This document shows, piece after piece, positions 46,162 to 53,907 of a stretch of 63,728 nt of DNA; within the stretch, counting starts at the first letter, position 1, and each line of letters begins with the position of its first letter. Position numbers and translations under genes: made by a program. Source of the stretch: Ochrobactrum sp. CM-21-5 (GTDB lineage Bacteria > Pseudomonadota > Alphaproteobacteria > Rhizobiales > Rhizobiaceae); contig NZ_JACLZJ010000011.1 of NCBI RefSeq assembly GCF_014253075.1, positions 1 through 63,728 of the forward strand, in the 5' to 3' direction. The notes under the pieces are model-generated. The model did no database searches and was not told the origin of the DNA. It saw nothing but the letters and a program-made list of their open reading frames with translations.

Positions 46162-47175
46162 ATGACCAGAAAAATCGTTGATATCCGGCAAACACGGACC
46201 CGCCTGGAGGTTTCGAACGGGCAAACAATCCTCGAAGCCGCGCTCGCAGCCAGCATTTCCTATCCTCACGGGTGCCGATCCGGGCGTTGCGGTTCATGCA
46301 AATCACGCCTGATTGAGGGCCAGGTTCAATTGCTTGAGCACTCGCGCTTTGCGCTGACCGAGCAGGAGAATTCCGATGGCTTGATCCTCGCATGCCGTGC
46401 ATTGCCGCAAACGGATGTCGCTGTCGCATGGCTTGTCAGTGAAGATGAGGTTTTGGAGCCGCCACGGCGTCTTGATGCTGTCGTAATCGGCCTCGATGAC
46501 CTCACGCACGATATCAAGCTGGTGCGAATTGCGCCGGCGGATGGTTCGCCTTTGCCATTTACCGCCGGGCAGTATGCTCAAATCGGTTTCGCTGATGCAC
46601 CGATGCGCAGCTATTCCATGGCCAACCGTAATGGTGACGGCAGTCTGGAATTTCATGTTCGCCGCGTTACAGGAGGTATTACGTCCGAACACATACATAA
46701 TGTGCTGAAGACTGGTGACAAAGTTGAACTCGAATTTCCCCTCGGTTCCTCTTATCTGCGCCAAAATCATTCAGGTCCGATGCTGTGCATCGCGGGCGGC
46801 TCCGGCCTTGCGCCAATCAAGTCGATCGTTGAAACAGCCCTTGCTCTCGGCATGAAGCAGCCGATCCATGTTTATTTCGGTGCACGAGGTGAGCGCGATC
46901 TCTACCTGATCAAGCATTTTCAGGCTTTGGCCGAACAGCATAACAACCTCACTTTCATGGTGGTGCTCTCGGAGGCGGAGACGGCACAGTACCGCCGTGG
47001 TTTTGTGACAAAGGCTGTTGCCGAAGACTTTGTGGACCTTGATGGCTGGAAGGCCTATGTCGCCGGCCCGCCGCGAATGGTCGACGCAGCCATTCAACTC
47101 GCCTTGGCGCGCGGGTTGCGTGGTGAGGACATGCATGCCGACGTATTTTTCACGCCCGAAGATGGGAAGAACTAA
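46162..47175 (+). CDS. Ferredoxin-NAD(P) reductase fusion ([2Fe-2S]-FAD-NAD)
   Basis: 337 residues in three parts. An N-terminal plant-type [2Fe-2S] domain has C38, C43, C46 and C78 (PHGCRSGRCGSC). An FAD domain has MRSYSMAN (RxYS) and EHIHNVLKTGDKVELEFPLGS. An NAD(P) domain has MLCIAGGSGLAPIKSIVE and YVAGPPRMVDAAIQLALARG. The order matches CDP-6-deoxyglucose reductase and toluene or phenol hydroxylase reductases. No oxygenase partner is nearby. Being placed with glutaredoxin under a copper-type promoter suggests a redox role under copper stress. Confidence 0.9.
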   Translation: MTRKIVDIRQTRTRLEVSNGQTILEAALAASISYPHGCRSGRCGSCKSRLIEGQVQLLEHSRFALTEQENSDGLILACRALPQTDVAVAWLVSEDEVLEPPRRLDAVVIGLDDLTHDIKLVRIAPADGSPLPFTAGQYAQIGFADAPMRSYSMANRNGDGSLEFHVRRVTGGITSEHIHNVLKTGDKVELEFPLGSSYLRQNHSGPMLCIAGGSGLAPIKSIVETALALGMKQPIHVYFGARGERDLYLIKHFQALAEQHNNLTFMVVLSEAETAQYRRGFVTKAVAEDFVDLDGWKAYVAGPPRMVDAAIQLALARGLRGEDMHADVFFTPEDGKN

Positions 47176-47243
47176 ACGCCAACGCAGCGAATTTGGTCAG
47201 GGATCAATCCTGGGGCAAAGGAGCATGAAAGGAGAGAATTCAT

Positions 47244-47420
47244 ATGTGCAATAGAACCGACTGCTACCCGATACCAACCGCTCAGGAATTACTCTCCGAT
47301 CCCGTAATCCGCGCCGTCATGGCTGCGGATGCTGTGGATGAGAACCAGTTGCGATCCCTGCTTGAACAGATGAGCAGACGGCAGACGGCGGAAACTGAGA
47401 ATACGGCTGCGCACCATTGA
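47244..47420 (+). CDS. Small protein of 58 residues
   Basis: ATG 47244 follows AAAGGAGAG and opens a 58-residue frame beginning MCNRTDCYPIPTAQELLSDP and ending TAAHH. The Cys-x4-Cys N-terminus and His-His end could bind a soft metal, but this is inference. The middle (VIRAVMAADAVDENQLRSLLEQMSRRQ) is helical. It lies 68 bases after the reductase gene in the same direction, so it may be the third gene of the CueR-type operon. No family is recognised. Confidence 0.6.
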   Translation: MCNRTDCYPIPTAQELLSDPVIRAVMAADAVDENQLRSLLEQMSRRQTAETENTAAHH

Positions 47421-47483
47421 AATGGTTATGCCGATCGATGAAGCCAGCACCATGACGATAGTGCGAGGTCTGGAAACAGGAAT

Positions 47484-47516
47484 AAAAAACCGCCGCCCCG
47501 TTATGATACGGGGCGG
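47484..47516 (-). terminator. Rho-independent terminator downstream of copZ
   Basis: A perfect 9-bp stem CCGCCCCGT / ACGGGGCGG (47493-47501 and 47508-47516), 6-base loop. On the minus strand a run of six T follows (complement of 47484-47489). It ends the leftward copZ transcript and may also slow the rightward operon. Confidence 0.82.
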
Positions 47517-47529
47517 GGATTTCGGGAAG

Positions 47530-47664
47530 CTATTCGCTGTGATCGGAGAGCCACGTCTTCATCATGACATCCATGGCGATTGTATTGGCCTTTGTCGAAG
47601 GGCAGTGCGACGAAGGCTTGTACATTGCGGAGATATCATGATCCTGCATGGCAAGCTTGTTCAT
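47530..47664 (-). CDS. Possible 44-residue Met/His-rich small protein after copZ
   Basis: A frame of 44 residues starts 14 bases after the copZ stop and ends 14 bases before the terminator stem, filling the transcript exactly. It opens MNKLAMQDHDISAMYKPSSH and contains six Met, three His and one Cys, a composition seen in copper-handling peptides. No strong ribosome site is present, but coupling to copZ translation is possible. Unrecognised; it may be real or a chance frame. Confidence 0.45.
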   Translation of the reverse strand: MNKLAMQDHDISAMYKPSSHCPSTKANTIAMDVMMKTWLSDHSE

Positions 47665-47678
47665 GATCGTGTTCTTGG

Positions 47679-47873
47679 TCAGTTCGCAGTTGCTGGATAA
47701 CCTGCCTCTTCGAGAACCTTCAAGACAGACGTCAGTGTTGCGGTCGTTTCAATCTTGACCTCACGCGCTGCCGGATTGGTCTCGACTTTGGCGCCGGAAT
47801 CTACCGACTGGATCGCCATAGTAACTGATTTGGCGCATCCACCGCAGGTCATGCCTTCGATTTTGAGTTCCAT
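47679..47873 (-). CDS. copZ: Copper chaperone, heavy-metal-associated domain
   Basis: A 64-residue ferredoxin-like metal-binding protein with GMTCGGC (C10, C13), the copper-binding CxxC loop, and the usual ending VLKVLEEAGYPA. CopZ carries Cu(I) in the cytosol to CopA-type ATPases or to a sensor. A CueR-type promoter lies 34 bases upstream. Its usual partner copA survives only as a remnant on the other side of the promoter region. Confidence 0.93.
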   Translation of the reverse strand: MELKIEGMTCGGCAKSVTMAIQSVDSGAKVETNPAAREVKIETTATLTSVLKVLEEAGYPATAN

Positions 47874-47906
47874 GAGATTTCTCCTTGTTTGAGTCTCATG
47901 ACACTC

Positions 47907-47937
47907 AAGATGGTGCTTCCAACGGTGGTAAGGTCAA
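47907..47937 (-). promoter_or_regulatory. CueR-type promoter of copZ
   Basis: On the minus strand: TTGACC, 19-base spacer with TTACCACCG-TTGGAAG, then CATCTT. Same core as the other three sites and correctly placed before copZ. Confidence 0.85.
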
Positions 47938-47963
47938 GTGGTGAAAAACAAGAAAAAATGCTA

Positions 47964-47994
47964 TTGACCTTCCCATGGTTGGAAGCATCATACT
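47964..47994 (+). promoter_or_regulatory. CueR-type promoter facing the copA remnant and cueR
   Basis: TTGACC, 19-base spacer with TTCCCATGG-TTGGAAG, then CATACT, the best -10 of the four. It lies back to back with the copZ promoter, 26 bases apart, and would drive the copA scar and cueR. Confidence 0.87.
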
Positions 47995-48034
47995 CTGTCC
48001 GAATCTGAAAATCGGAACGAGAAAGGAAGCAATT

Positions 48035-48221
48035 ATGAGCGCTCCTGTTCAAGCTGCGGAGACGAAAACACAGCAATATCCCTGCCAATTAAAAGTATGC
48101 GGTTCGATGTCTTAAGGTCAAGCATGGCAAAGTCGCCTTCGTGGGCGACGGTATCGACGATGCTCTGGCGCTGGCGGAAGCGGATGTAGGCTGTCGTTTG
48201 ATCACGGGAGAGAATGCATGA
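48035..48221 (+). pseudogene. copA: Internally deleted copA (copper P1B-ATPase) remnant
   Basis: A good ribosome site (AGGAAG) and ATG 48035 start MSAPVQAAETKTQQ, like a CopA N-terminus, but the frame stops at 48115. It is followed at once by the hinge motif of a P-type ATPase, KVAFVGDGIDDALALAEADVG (normally GDGINDAPALAxADVG). The tail then ends in TGA 48219-48221, overlapping the cueR start as ATGA. More than 700 residues, including metal-binding domains, CPC and DKTGT, are missing. The promoter and the join to cueR remain. Confidence 0.82.
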
Positions 48222-48667
48222 ATATCGGACAAGCGTCCAAGGCATCCGGCGTATCGGCCAAGATGATCCGCTACTACGAGCAGACCGGCCTCATACCTGC
48301 GGCCGACCGAACAGCCTCCGGCTACCGCGACTATTCACACACGGAAGTGCACATGCTCCGTTTCATACGGCGCGCTCGAGACCTCGGCTTTTCCGTGGCG
48401 AAGATCGGTGATCTTCTGGGGCTGTGGCGTGACGAGACGCGACAGAGCGCGGAAGTCAAACGTCTGGCGCAAGGCCATATCGATGAACTTCAGAGAAAAA
48501 TCGCCGATCTGCAAGACATGGCCCAGACGCTCACAATGCTGGTCAACGCCTGCCACGGCGACCATCGCCCGCGTTGCCCGATTTTGCAGAGTCTCGAAAC
48601 CGATCAGGATAATGAGAACCTATCGGTTCAACCGCGCAGCGGTGCCATTGCTCGTTCCATGCAGTGA
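48218..48667 (+). CDS. cueR: CueR-type copper-responsive MerR regulator
   Basis: A 149-residue MerR-family activator. The HTH is MNIGQASKASGVSAKMIRYY, followed by EQTGLIPAADRTASGYRDYS. The metal site is diagnostic: C112 and C120 in ACHGDHRPRCPIL (C-x7-C) and Ser77 in RQSAEVK, as in sensors of monovalent Cu, Ag or Au. It overlaps the copA remnant by ATGA, so it is expressed from the CueR-type promoter at 47964 and likely acts on all four sites in the region. A tail of about 25 residues after the metal loop is longer than in E. coli CueR. Confidence 0.93.
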   Translation: MNIGQASKASGVSAKMIRYYEQTGLIPAADRTASGYRDYSHTEVHMLRFIRRARDLGFSVAKIGDLLGLWRDETRQSAEVKRLAQGHIDELQRKIADLQDMAQTLTMLVNACHGDHRPRCPILQSLETDQDNENLSVQPRSGAIARSMQ

Positions 48668-48735
48668 GACTCGCGCTGCCTTCTCCAAAATCGAGTTTGT
48701 CAAGTTTCCCCCGGCCCGGTTGCCTGTCTCACGCA

Positions 48736-48835
48736 GACATCAGATATATCAGCTTCAAGCGTCATCGCTTTCCGCCACAGATTGTTGCTCACGCCGTTTG
48801 GCTTTACCTGCAGTTCAAATGCTTGAGCTTGGGAT
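48736..48835 (+). mobile_element. IS6-family transposase N-terminal fragment
   Basis: The plus strand reads ISFKRHRFPPQIVAHAVWLY followed by LQFKCLSL, matching the opening of IS6 transposases (KRHRFPP...HAVWLY.RF.LS.RDVE). Similarity is lost after that. No terminal repeat is nearby. It sits just after cueR and may mark the event that reshaped the copper locus. Confidence 0.7.
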
Positions 48836-48912
48836 ACACCGCGCGAATAACTCGGCACGCTCCCGCCAGCGCATAAACGCCAGCGAGAGCAAGTCAATGC
48901 ACCAAACTGAGG

Positions 48913-49893
48913 TTAGCGCGACAGGCCCGATACGGCTCGCGGTGTATAAAACCGTTCCATCTCGGCAATTTCCTCCTCGGTCAAGGAAATATTGAGAGCC
49001 GCAACGGCATCCGTAATATGGTGCGGTTTTGTCGCTCCTATAATCGGTGCGGTAATGCCCGGCCGACTGGAGGTCCACGCCAATGCGATTTGTGCCATAG
49101 GTACGTCACGGGCTTTGGCAATACGCGCGACCACCTCGATGATTTTCTCATCTTCGTCCAGATAGAGGCTTTTCGCGAAAGGATCATGACGGCTGCGGTC
49201 ACTTTCAGTGGTGATCTTGGTCAACCGGCCACGAGCCAGCGGGCTCCACGGAATGACGGCAACACCCTGATCCTGGCAAAGCGGAATGATTTCGCGCTCT
49301 TCCTCGCGGTAAAGCAGATTATAATGCGGCTGCATGCTGGCAAACTGCGCCCAGCCATTGAGCTTCGACGTATAAAGCGCCTTTGAAAACTGCCAAGCAT
49401 ACATGGACGACGCACCGATATAGCGCACTTTACCGGCACGGATGAGATCATCGAGCGTTTGCAGCGTCTCTTCGATCGGCGTTGCCGGATCCCACCGGTG
49501 GATCTGATAGAGATCGATATAGTCCGTACCCAGGCGCTTCAGGCTGGCCTCGCAGGCTGCAATCAGCGCTTTGCGTGACAGTCCCTGGCGGTTGGGACCG
49601 CCTTTTCCGACAGGAAAGTGTACTTTCGTCGCAATGACCACATCTTCGCGTGAGGCATGTTCTTTGAGCAATTGGCCGACAACCTCTTCGCTGGCGCCCG
49701 CCGAATAGGCGTCTGCGGTATCAAAGAAATTGATGCCTGCTTCAATCGCTTGCCGGATGAAAGGGCGCGCATCGTCCAGCCCGAGTGCCCAGTCGTGCGT
49801 ACCGGCTTTGGGGTCTCCATAGGTCATACATCCGAGTGCCAGACGCGAGATTTTCAGACCGCTTTTACCGAGATTTACGTAATTCATCGTCAT
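48913..49893 (-). CDS. Aldo/keto reductase
   Basis: A 326-residue NADPH-dependent oxidoreductase of the AKR superfamily, YakC/AKR13-like group. The tetrad is visible: Asp and Tyr in DTADAYSAGASEE, Lys in VIATKV and His in YQIHRWDP. LTRIVxx-type start MTMNYVNLGKSGLKISRLALGCMTYGDP and a C-terminal ITAPIIGATKPHHITDAVAAL are typical. It follows the flavoprotein demethylase gene by 31 bases in the same direction, suggesting that it acts in the same pathway. Confidence 0.92.
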   Translation of the reverse strand: MTMNYVNLGKSGLKISRLALGCMTYGDPKAGTHDWALGLDDARPFIRQAIEAGINFFDTADAYSAGASEEVVGQLLKEHASREDVVIATKVHFPVGKGGPNRQGLSRKALIAACEASLKRLGTDYIDLYQIHRWDPATPIEETLQTLDDLIRAGKVRYIGASSMYAWQFSKALYTSKLNGWAQFASMQPHYNLLYREEEREIIPLCQDQGVAVIPWSPLARGRLTKITTESDRSRHDPFAKSLYLDEDEKIIEVVARIAKARDVPMAQIALAWTSSRPGITAPIIGATKPHHITDAVAALNISLTEEEIAEMERFYTPRAVSGLSR

Positions 49894-49924
49894 ATAAACC
49901 TATCTTTGTTGAGGGTAGAATTCT

Positions 49925-51958
49925 TCAAGCGGGCATGCACAACCGTGCAGCGTCATAAATGGCGGCATGGATGTTGCGCCCGGCCACGGCGTCACCGATA
50001 CGGAACAACTGGAACCGTCCGTTCTCGTTACGTCTGAGGCTTTGGGGCTTGATATCGATGAAAGCCTGGAGATCGAGCTCCCCAAGATTGATCGAATGAG
50101 GAATCAGGTCGAAATAGAGATCGTCATTGGGCAGCGTGCCATGTTCGATCACAATATGATCCACGATACGGGTGCGCGACGACTGGGAATATTCGTTTAC
50201 AAGATGCGCCGCCAGCCTCCCACCTTCACGCGTGACACTATGAAGACGCCAGCCCAAGCTCACCTGCACGTCATGGTCGGCGAACATGCGCAGATAACCG
50301 GGCGATGTCAGGGGACCAACCTCGGGCGCGATAACGCGCGCGGGGCTGACATATTCGACCTTCGCTCCGCCGGTCACCAGCGTTTCCGTCGCATCCAGCC
50401 CCGCATGACCACCCGCATTGTCGAATACCAGCACATCACCCGATCTCGCTCCGCCGGTCATAATCTCCCAAGTATCGGTGACGAGGTCTTCGCCCTGCCT
50501 TAAAAAGCTGCGGTCAGGAAGTCCGCCAGTGGCGACGATGACGATATCTGGTTGTTCGGCCAGCACATCATCCGCCTCGGCATAGACACCGCAACGAATA
50601 TCCACTCCGAGAATTTCCGTTTCGGCCAATCGCCAGTCCACTATACCAATCAGATCGCGGCGACGTTTCGATCGGGCTGCTATGACGATCTGTCCGCCGG
50701 GCTGTGTATTTGCTTCAAAAAGCGTCACCTTGTGACCGCGCTCAGCCAGCACTCTTGCTGCCTCCAAACCGGCGGGGCCGCCGCCAACAATGACTGCGCG
50801 ACGACCTGGAGTGGCGCTTTTGGGGATTACATGTGGAAGAGTGCTCTCGCGTCCGGTGGACGGATTGTGAATACATTTTGAATCGCCCGTTCGATGCAGC
50901 GCATCCAGGCAATAGGTGGCACCAACGCATGGTCGGATGCGATCCGCGAGGCCGGTTGCAACCTTGTTGACGATATGCGGATCGGCCATCATCGCCCGTG
51001 TCATGCCCACCAGATCCAGCAGCCCCTCGCCGACCGCATGGCGGGCAGTAGCCACATCATTGATGCGGGCCGCATGCATGACGGGCAGATCGAGAGCCTT
51101 CTTTACTTTGCCGGCAAAATCGAGGAAAGGTGCCGAAGGCGTGCCCATCGGCGGAATGACCCGAGCCAGTCCCTCATCGGTACCGATGGTGCCTTTGATC
51201 ACTGACAGAAAGTCGATCCCGTCACTGGCAAGGACGCGAACGGCGTTCAAGCCTTCTTCCAGCCCGATACCCTCAGGGTCATCCTCATCGATGGCAGCGC
51301 GCAGGCCCACGATAAAGTCGGGACCAACGGCTTTGCGGATCGCCTGAACGACAGCACGCGGGAAAGCCAGCCGCTTTTCCGCAGTCCCGCCCCAGCGGTC
51401 GGTGCGCTTATTGGTCATCGGCGACAGAAAACCGTCGAAAAGATGCCCGTAACACTCGATCTCGATCCCATCCAATCCAGCTTCCCTGCAACGCAGCGCA
51501 GCCGCAGCATAGTCGGCGATAATGCGCTCAAGGTCCCAGTCCTCGGCAATTTTCGGCGTGGCGCGATGGAATGGTTCGGGGATCGGAGATGCGGAAAGTG
51601 CGGGCAGCCAGTCGCCTGCATAATGGCTGGTTCGTCTGCCCAGATGCGTGATTTGCAGCATGAGCGCCGCGCCCTCGGCATGCACGTCATCGGCCACCTT
51701 GCGCAGCCAGCCCTCGATTTCGGGCCTGTGCAAAACAAGATTGCTGCCGAATGACGACGGGCTATCGCGGGACACCATGGAAGTGCCGATCATCGTAAGC
51801 CCTACGCCGCCCTTGGCTTTCTCGACATGATAAAGACGATAGCGGTCCTTCGGCATGCCCTGTTCGCCATATGCTGGCTCATGGGAGGTGCTGACTATCC
51901 GGTTGCGCAGCGTAAGGTTTTTTAGCTGGAAGGGTTGCAGTAGCGGGTCCTGTGACAT
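49925..51958 (-). CDS. Old-yellow-enzyme/flavoprotein demethylase (N-methylproline demethylase-like)
   Basis: 677 residues. An N-terminal FMN-binding TIM barrel (LLQPFQLKNLTLRNRIVSTSHEPAY; QITHLGRRTSHYAGDW; GIEIECYGHLFDGFLSPMTNKRTDRWGG) is followed by a cysteine cluster region (CVGATYCLDAL...SKCIHNPSTGRE). A C-terminal FAD/NAD domain follows (AVIVGGGPAGLEAARVLAERGHKVTLFEA). The Cys spacing and the SxxHEPAY start fit the N-methylproline or betaine demethylase branch. ATG 51958 (MSQDPLLQ) is chosen over an upstream ATG. It lies downstream of a TRAP transporter, which may bring in the N-methylated substrate. Confidence 0.88.
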   Translation of the reverse strand: MSQDPLLQPFQLKNLTLRNRIVSTSHEPAYGEQGMPKDRYRLYHVEKAKGGVGLTMIGTSMVSRDSPSSFGSNLVLHRPEIEGWLRKVADDVHAEGAALMLQITHLGRRTSHYAGDWLPALSASPIPEPFHRATPKIAEDWDLERIIADYAAAALRCREAGLDGIEIECYGHLFDGFLSPMTNKRTDRWGGTAEKRLAFPRAVVQAIRKAVGPDFIVGLRAAIDEDDPEGIGLEEGLNAVRVLASDGIDFLSVIKGTIGTDEGLARVIPPMGTPSAPFLDFAGKVKKALDLPVMHAARINDVATARHAVGEGLLDLVGMTRAMMADPHIVNKVATGLADRIRPCVGATYCLDALHRTGDSKCIHNPSTGRESTLPHVIPKSATPGRRAVIVGGGPAGLEAARVLAERGHKVTLFEANTQPGGQIVIAARSKRRRDLIGIVDWRLAETEILGVDIRCGVYAEADDVLAEQPDIVIVATGGLPDRSFLRQGEDLVTDTWEIMTGGARSGDVLVFDNAGGHAGLDATETLVTGGAKVEYVSPARVIAPEVGPLTSPGYLRMFADHDVQVSLGWRLHSVTREGGRLAAHLVNEYSQSSRTRIVDHIVIEHGTLPNDDLYFDLIPHSINLGELDLQAFIDIKPQSLRRNENGRFQLFRIGDAVAGRNIHAAIYDAARLCMPA

Positions 51959-52043
51959 GGCATTCTCTCTTGGCGGCGATGGCATCAACCCGAAAAATCG
52001 AGAACAGGATGCATAGATTCAATGGATTAGGACGCACAGCGTT

Positions 52044-53324
52044 CTAATGACGAAGGACTGCGGGCAGGAATGTCGTCAGCGCCGGAAACAGGATCACGGC
52101 CAGGGTGACGAGGATCAAACCCACCAAAAACGGAAGGAAAGCACGGGTAAATTCCCCAAGTCGACAACCGGTAATTGCGCAGACGGTAAAGGAAATCGTT
52201 CCGACGGGAGGTGTAATTCCACCGATGGTAAAGACCAGCACCAGGACCAGCCCCAGCTGCACCGCCGGAATGCCTAGCGCTTCCCCTATCGGTGCCAGCA
52301 CGGGGATGAGGATAATCATGAGAGACAATGATTCCAGCACCATTCCCAGAATAAGCAGTGCTCCCGCAACCATCAGCATGAAGACTATGGGTGAAACCGA
52401 AGCTGCATCCAGCACGGCTTTCATCTGCCGGGGAATTTGTTCATAGGAGACAACCAGCCCGAAAGCGCCCGAAGCCGCGATGATCAGCATGATCATCGCC
52501 GTAGTCAGCGATGCTTCGCGAAGAATAGGCATGAGAGAGGCCCAGCTGATTTCACGGTAAACGAACATCGCAATGAAAAGCGAATAGACGACCGATGCGG
52601 CGGCGAGTTCTGTCGGTGTGAAGACCCCGGCTCGCAATCCCACCAGCAGCAGAACGGGCATCATCAGAGCAAAGAAAGAGTGTTTGGCCGCCGCACCAAT
52701 CTCGGCCAGGGAAGCCCGGCTGCGGGAAGGCGCATAACCGTTGCGGATCGACATGATATGCACGGTCGCCATCATCACGACCAGCATGACCGCCGCCACG
52801 CCGAGGCCGGCCATGAACAAATCGCCGATGGAGACATCGGCCAGCACGCCATATATCACCAGACTGATCGAGGGCGGCAGGATCGGGGAAAAGACAGACG
52901 ATGTTGCAGTCAATGCACTGGCAAAGCCGTTGGAATAGCCCTTGCGACGCATGATCGGCACCAGAACCTTGCTGTCTATTGCCGCATCGGCGCTTGCCGA
53001 TCCGGACATGCCGCCGATCAACACGCTGTTCATGACATTGACCTGAGCAAGGCCACCGCGCAGATGCCCTACCAGCACATCCGCAAACCCAATCAAACGT
53101 TCCGCGATACCGCCGCGCGCCATGATCGTACCCGTAAGCACGAAGAATGGTACGGCAAGGAGCGGGAAGGATGCGAGTGCCGTAACCATGCGCTGTGCGA
53201 CGATAATGTCCAACGCCGGAGTTATCGTGAAATAAACCAGGCAAGTTGCAAGCAGCGCGAATGCGATCGGCAATCCGATTGCGATAAGTCCGACGATCAA
53301 TAATATCAGCAATACGATAGTCAC
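52044..53324 (-). CDS. TRAP transporter large permease, DctM type
   Basis: A 426-residue, about 12-helix subunit. Signs are LLAVPFFVLTGTIMARGGIAERLIGFADVLVGHLRGGLAQVNVMNSVLIGGMSGSASADAAIDSKVLVPIMRRKGY, SSVFSPILPPSISLVIYG, and IGGITPPVGTISFTVCAITGC. It forms the sodium-coupled transport core with the DctQ subunit, with which it overlaps by ATGA. Confidence 0.95.
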   Translation of the reverse strand: MTIVLLILLIVGLIAIGLPIAFALLATCLVYFTITPALDIIVAQRMVTALASFPLLAVPFFVLTGTIMARGGIAERLIGFADVLVGHLRGGLAQVNVMNSVLIGGMSGSASADAAIDSKVLVPIMRRKGYSNGFASALTATSSVFSPILPPSISLVIYGVLADVSIGDLFMAGLGVAAVMLVVMMATVHIMSIRNGYAPSRSRASLAEIGAAAKHSFFALMMPVLLLVGLRAGVFTPTELAAASVVYSLFIAMFVYREISWASLMPILREASLTTAMIMLIIAASGAFGLVVSYEQIPRQMKAVLDAASVSPIVFMLMVAGALLILGMVLESLSLMIILIPVLAPIGEALGIPAVQLGLVLVLVFTIGGITPPVGTISFTVCAITGCRLGEFTRAFLPFLVGLILVTLAVILFPALTTFLPAVLRH

Positions 53325-53854
53325 GCCAACTCTCCCTTGCCTTGTTCCAGATCGTCAAGCTCTCCCAGACTTTCCGGTTCGGCGGTGTAGTCGCCATCGC
53401 ACGCGCCACGCAGCGATGCGTATAGATGCATGACCACATGAAACAGCATTCCCAGAACACCAGCCAGCACCGCTATCGCCAATATGCGACGCGACAAACC
53501 AGTAGCTGGAAGCAGCGAGAAATTGGTGCGTGTGACGAATTTCAATGCTTGCCATCCGACAAGCACCAGCGTTCCCGCTATAATGAGATTATTCAGGCTA
53601 TCGAGGAGCGCACGCCCACGCGCAGCCAGCCTGTCCCGCAAAACATGGACGGCTATATGCCGCCTTCTGCGCATGATTGCGACGCTGGCAAGGTAAACCT
53701 GCCAGACAAAACAGATTTCAGCTATCTCGGTCACACCGAGAATCGAGTGCTTGAGGACGTATCGGGCAAATACTTCAGCGCTCAGGGCCGTGACCATAAT
53801 CGCCAGAAGAATAGCCGGCAGGCTATCCTCCACGAAGAGGATGATGCGTTTCAT
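53321..53854 (-). CDS. TRAP transporter small permease, DctQ type
   Basis: A 177-residue, four-helix membrane subunit with the family pattern around EVFARYVLKHSILGVTEIAEICFVWQVYLASVAIMRRRRHIAVHVLRDRL. It binds the large subunit. It is separated from the binding-protein gene by 53 bases that hold a strong hairpin. Confidence 0.92.
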   Translation of the reverse strand: MKRIILFVEDSLPAILLAIMVTALSAEVFARYVLKHSILGVTEIAEICFVWQVYLASVAIMRRRRHIAVHVLRDRLAARGRALLDSLNNLIIAGTLVLVGWQALKFVTRTNFSLLPATGLSRRILAIAVLAGVLGMLFHVVMHLYASLRGACDGDYTAEPESLGELDDLEQGKGELA

Positions 53855-53879
53855 GTGCTTTTCCGCCTGGGTTGAAACT

Positions 53880-53898
53880 GGTCCCCGCGAGGGGGACC
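53880..53898 (-). terminator. Intercistronic hairpin between dctP-like and dctQ-like genes
   Basis: A perfect 7-bp stem GGTCCCC / GGGGACC with a 5-base loop, 9 bases after the binding-protein stop. There is no T-run. Such structures often stabilise or partly terminate the upstream message, so that the binding protein is made in excess over the membrane subunits. Confidence 0.55.
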
Positions 53899-53907
53899 GG
53901 TTTTGCC

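Noticed and set aside
52437..53303. A 288-codon rightward frame very rich in Arg, His, Gln and Asp
   Set aside because: It is the antisense image of the hydrophobic TRAP large permease; this composition is the expected mirror of membrane-protein codons.
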